In this document: piece after piece, positions 60,272 to 64,000 of the stretch
Position numbering within the stretch: the stretch's first letter is position 1
Layout of the letters: the number at the start of each line of letters is the position of its first letter
NCBI GenBank assembly: GCA_025403435.1
Contig: CM046348.1
Span: 37,935,534-37,999,533 of the forward strand
DNA from: Artocarpus heterophyllus
Taxonomy: Eukaryota > Streptophyta > Magnoliopsida > Rosales > Moraceae
Direction: 5' to 3'
Length of the DNA stretch: 64,000 nucleotides
Program-made: the position numbers and the translations under genes
Notes under the pieces: generated by a model
Databases searched by the model: none
What the model was told of the DNA's origin: nothing
What the model saw: only the letters and a program-made list of their open reading frames with translations

Positions 60272-60749
60272 TGGAGAGATCAAGCACTTGTAACTTGTAA
60301 ATTTTTTATGGTTGTGTTGCAAAGGCTGGATCGGTGGTGTGCTGATCTACATACAACACATTAATCACTATTATAAATTGGGAAAGCTGACTGATTAATT
60401 AAGCATCTTTAATTATAATCAGTGTAGTTCAGAAATCTTTGGAAACCACAAACGTCTTAAAAATTAATCTCATTTATAGAAAGCTAGCACTATGATAAAA
60501 TGCGCCCTCCAAATGAACAAATTGCAGCACTAGTGCAAGATGAAATTGTGGGCGCTAATTACAGAATGAGGCCTTGAGTTTTTCTTTTCTGTAGCAGAAG
60601 CCGCACATGCTTTTTTTTTATTAAGAAAACCTGGATACAGATTAGCTAATCTAGCAACCTGGATTTAACACAAAAGGAGAATATAGACATTAACTTCTCC
60701 CAATCGGACGGCACCACAGTTATATGATACAACAAGACAAATTCATCGT
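60272..60749. other. Intergenic region between two 3' ends
   Basis: Lies between the plus-strand pseudogene and the minus-strand ATP sulfurylase. It includes the presumed 3' UTR of the latter, with a possible AATAAA at 60617-60622 on the minus strand. Otherwise no feature. Confidence 0.5.
60617..60622 (-). terminator. Possible polyadenylation signal of ATP sulfurylase
   Basis: TTTATT on the plus strand reads AATAAA on the minus strand, about 130 bp past the stop codon at 60750-60752. It lies within a T-run, so it could be coincidental. Confidence 0.35.
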
Positions 60750-63495
60750 CTAAGCCGGAACGGCTTGAGGGACTTTGCCATTCTCAGCCGGAACCGCCAA
60801 ACTATCGTAGTAATCCACCAACACTTTCCACCCGCCGGGGCACATGAACCCTTCGGGAGGGTTCTCTTTGTTCCTTGCAAGCGTTCGCATCTGTAATATC
60901 CAACTCCAATTTTTAGATACCATACAACCACAATAAACAAAATCAGCAGTAGAGAGTTTGCTGAACTCAAGTAATATCGAGAACAAAATAAATACCTTGG
61001 TGCCAGATATGAAAAGGAAGTCCTGAGCTCTCGATGGATCAAAGAAGGCCATTTTACCTTGAGTTTTGTCATATGCAGCAACCTGCGACGGCGATATTAG
61101 ATTAGCGACCAACAGAACATTTTAAATGGTAAAATATTACTGATTTTAAGCATAAAGCTGTTTACCTTGAAGGGAAGAATGTTGAGCCTCTCCAGTCCAG
61201 GTGCCATGCTCAATACTTTCTTGCCATGGTCAGCATCATACAGATCTCTCTTCTCGGTCGGATGGCCCATACCGGCCGGGTCCCGACCAACAATGTAGAA
61301 GTTAGCCCCTGCATTAATCCTAGCCTTGGCATGCCACTGCACCTCAGTTGGTCCAGCATAGTGCATTGGAGATGGGAATATGGAAACCACAGTAGTCTCT
61401 GGATCAAGAACACCATCCTCCAGAACCTGAAAACACATTAGATAATTGTAAAAACAAATTAGTTGTGAGAACACAATTCAAAATACGAGGAAAACAGAAA
61501 CCCGTTTGTTTCATAGATTCAACCACAATTAAAACTTTTTTTTCACAAAAATTTGAATTTTTGTAACTTCATGTTCGAGCCTGTTGAACCTAATGGCCAC
61601 AAATGTTAAATAGAAACAAACCTTCTCGTGTTGCTTCATTCTCCAACTAAGCGGAACATCATCCGCCTTTGTGTAGCCTCCCAATGGATGGAGCAAAAGG
61701 ATGGGATTCTTGTAACCCATCTCAAGAAGGCGACGACGGGTGTCTGTCATCAGCAGGGCATGGCCATTGTGCACGGGGTTGCGAAGCTGGAATGCAAATA
61801 CTGCATCGGCATTGCGCTTTGTGAACTCCTCGCGGAGTTCAGCAGGAGACAATCGGAAACGATCAAGGCCATCGTGGTACTTGATAGGCTCTAAAACCTC
61901 GAGATCACCACCAATCAGCCAGTTCCCGGCATTGGTTATGGCTTCGTCGACGTAAGGCAAGCCAGGGGCAGTGGTACCCCAGGTTCTGGCTATGCGTTCT
62001 TCCTTAGGGTGCTTGTAGATCTCAATACTGATTTGATCAAACAATGAAATAAAGAAGACATTAGAAAAAAAAAAAAGGTGAAATTACAATGAAATAGTGA
62101 ATTGGTATTAGTACCAAATAGTAACAGAAAAAATCAATGTTCATTGACTCATTGTTGGCTTAAAAGAATTCTTGGACTATTTTTTATTAAGAGAGAGAGT
62201 AAAAATTAAGCATAGTGCTCCACTAGAAAACATTGGTTGTTGTTGTTATTGTGTTTTTTTTTTTTTTTAATGTGTAATACAAGACAGAATCGAAGTCATC
62301 TCCGTAAAGCTCTACTCCCTACCCCACCCCATGCCACTAGACGTTTCTTTACCATACCATTTTTGTTTTAATACCAACTCGTAATTGGTGCTTTCATAAT
62401 AACTAATGTGAATTTTTTATTCCAAAAATACTTAAAAATTGACATTTTAATTCTTTAAATATCTATTAATAAAAAAAAGACAATTCACGTGTTACCTAAT
62501 TAATATTTACAAATTGAAGCCCCTCATATTTTTTAGATTATTTTTTACTCTATTAAAGTTCATGTTTTACCCATCCCAAAAAAAATGTCGGACAGACATG
62601 GTTTAATCTTGATCCACATACATAACAGAAAAATTCGCTAAACCAAACCAAATTTCAAAAACAAAAACACCTTTGATACATAACTAAATCAAATTTCTTA
62701 ATCAACATTAGCTAACCTTAATCACCAAACCTCAAAGATAAAATAAATAAAATTAACATAACCAGAATCCATTATAATCATACTTTCTTAAAATTTAAAT
62801 TTTTCTATAAACGGGTCAACCTATTACGTGGATTGGTGTAATATTCTTTTCATATTTAAACGTTTTACTTGGTTTATTTTACACTTTACATATAATCATT
62901 ATTTAATGATTCAATCTCAAAAAAGAAAAAAAAAACATTATAAATTTTTTTATGAAAAAAAGAGAGGATTCTTCCGGACCACTTACTCGTTTAGAATCGC
63001 GACCACCTCGTCGTCCGAGTCGACCAGAGCGACCCGGGTCGACTCACCGATCCGCCTCTTCTGCGCGTCGTCGATGTCGAGCACGATCGGCACCGACATG
63101 TTGACGACGGACCCGTCTCCGAGGCGGAGCGAGTTGAAATGAAGCGTTTGGAGGAACTCTGACTCTCTCATGAACCCTCGGATCGGGCTGGCCCACCCTT
63201 CGCTCAGCACGTGGACCCACTCCAGATCAATCCGGGACAGCTTCACCCTCGGCAGCCCCGCCGCCTCCTTCCTCTTCTCCCTTCTCCGCCCTTCCTCCAC
63301 CACCAGCTCCACCAGCTTCCCTCCGTCCGGTTCGATCAGACCGGCCGACACCCGGAGGCGATTTCTTCGGATTCTCGACCAGGTTCGGACCGGGATTGGG
63401 AGATTGAAGGCAGGGGTGAAATGGGTATTTAACGTTTTGGGGAGAGGTTGAGAGGGGGACGGGGTTTTGGCGAAGAGAGTCGCCATGGACGCCAT
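60750..63495 (-). CDS. APS1: ATP sulfurylase, plastid type (five exons)
   Basis: Converts sulfate and ATP to adenosine 5'-phosphosulfate, the first step of sulfate assimilation. Minus-strand exons in order are 63495-62987, 62027-61622, 61426-61166, 61082-60996 and 60890-60750. Every intron reads GT-AG, and the joined frame is 467 codons plus TAG, normal for plant plastid forms. Residues 1 to about 50 are Ser/Thr/Pro/Arg-rich without acidic residues, like a chloroplast transit peptide, followed by the usual [14 protein letters not shown] start of the mature protein. Catalytic motifs are intact: [10 protein letters not shown] at 250-259 and GRDPAG at 352-357, plus [15 protein letters not shown]. 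The ATG at 63495 is used because it opens the transit peptide; a second Met follows at codon 4. A miR395-type target site lies in exon 1. Paralogue number (APS1 versus others) is inference. Confidence 0.95.
63139..63159 (-). promoter_or_regulatory. miR395 target site in ATP sulfurylase exon 1
   Basis: The plus strand at this place is nearly the same as the miR395 sequence as I remember it, so the minus-strand mRNA is complementary. Of 21 positions, 18 pair by Watson-Crick, two are G-U (miRNA positions 7 and 14) and only position 1 mismatches. It lies in the codons for EFLQTLH, the known conserved location in plant ATP sulfurylases. miR395 is induced by sulfate starvation and lowers these transcripts. 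Confidence 0.85.
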
Positions 63496-64000
63496 TGGAG
63501 GTAAGAAACCAGAAGGTTTGAGTTGTTAGTGAGGATTTTTTTTAAAATATAAGAGATAGTGGAGTGGTAGTTTGGGAATCTGTGAAAGTTTTTTTTTTTT
63601 TCTTTTTTTTGTTGGATGTGCGAGACAGGAAGGAATTCACGTTGAGTTTGCTGTTTTATAATGGAGATTGATTAAGGTGGGGAAGGAAGATTAGGGGCAT
63701 TTGGGTTAACATCAGAGGATGAACCTGGACATAAATTGGGCACCGTTCAGTCCTTTTCACTTTCTGTTTTTACTTTTTTATTTAATTGGTTTGTTGATTA
63801 ATTAAAGTATTAATTTTGCGTTTATTCACGGCAAGACATATATAATTGGGTATTAGTTTATTGGGCAACTTGGCGTTGGAGGGGGAAGCTAGCGTTTTGT
63901 GACATTATCAAAATACCAAAAGTACCCTTTCTCTTTTCTGAAAAAAGAAAAGAAAATATTAAGCCTTCTCTCTCATTTGGCCTGTACACGTTGTAGTAGT
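63496..64000 (-). promoter_or_regulatory. ATP sulfurylase promoter and 5' leader region
   Basis: Upstream of the minus-strand gene, reaching the window edge. A TATA box candidate lies at 63654-63660. A GAGAC core (about 63624), the core of the sulfur-responsive element described in plants, is present in one copy, which is weak evidence alone. No other gene is visible. Confidence 0.45.
63654..63660 (-). promoter_or_regulatory. TATA box of ATP sulfurylase
   Basis: TTTTATA on the plus strand reads TATAAAA on the minus strand, about 160 bp before the start codon, which leaves room for a leader of ~130 bases. Confidence 0.55.

Noticed and set aside
1..64000. CRISPR arrays, bacterial operons or phage-like systems
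   Set aside because: No array of regular direct repeats with unique spacers exists, and genes are spliced plant genes; the tandem repeats present are large units or microsatellites.

Overview
This is eukaryotic nuclear DNA from a flowering plant, most likely a eudicot. It is AT-rich, with intron-split genes using GT-AG splice sites, microsatellites, nested plant transposons, and three recognisable plant gene families. I do not name a species. Four gene loci occupy roughly a quarter of the 64 kb; the rest is repeats and unassigned AT-rich DNA.

Layout. 0-5 kb: a 784-bp hAT-like nonautonomous element with an 8-bp target duplication, then a tandem duplication of about 0.67 kb whose second copy is split by a 2.1-kb solo LTR (5-bp target duplication). 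5-7.6 kb (+): a type IIB (autoinhibited) Ca2+-ATPase reading frame of the ACA12/ACA13 type that has lost its first ~130-150 codons but is otherwise fully open. 9.4-30.5 kb: a noncoding ~6.3-kb unit present three times head to tail; the third copy carries a second solo LTR of the same family. 32.3-35.35 kb (+): the intact, intronless 1008-aa ACA12/13-type pump. 37-40.6 kb (+): a three-coding-exon gene for mitochondrial ribosomal protein mL41 (87 aa), with a perfect 21-bp inverted repeat in its presumed 5' leader. 41-56 kb: gene-poor DNA with a dispersed duplication of the 36-kb segment, a SINE, MITEs, LTR-like DNA, a second hAT-like element and a GC-rich island. 56.8-60.05 kb (+): a third ACA gene, clearly dead, with several frameshifts and stops and with the phosphorylated aspartate replaced. 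60.75-63.5 kb (-): a five-exon plastid ATP sulfurylase gene (467 aa) with a recognisable miR395 target site in exon 1.

How the genes relate. The three ACA copies are one family cluster at three stages: intact, 5'-truncated but open, and decayed. The intact pump is expected to export Ca2+ from the cytosol. mL41 acts in mitochondrial translation and ATP sulfurylase starts plastid sulfate assimilation; nothing ties these two functionally to the pumps, so the neighbourhood looks like ordinary plant gene order expanded by local duplication and transposons.

I found no bacterial, CRISPR or operon-type system. The most unusual structures are the 6.3-kb triplication, the truncated but open Ca2+-ATPase, and the perfect hairpin beside mL41. 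Exon boundaries were placed by eye from splice consensus and homology; repeat edges are good to a few bases where target duplications are stated and to tens of bases elsewhere.
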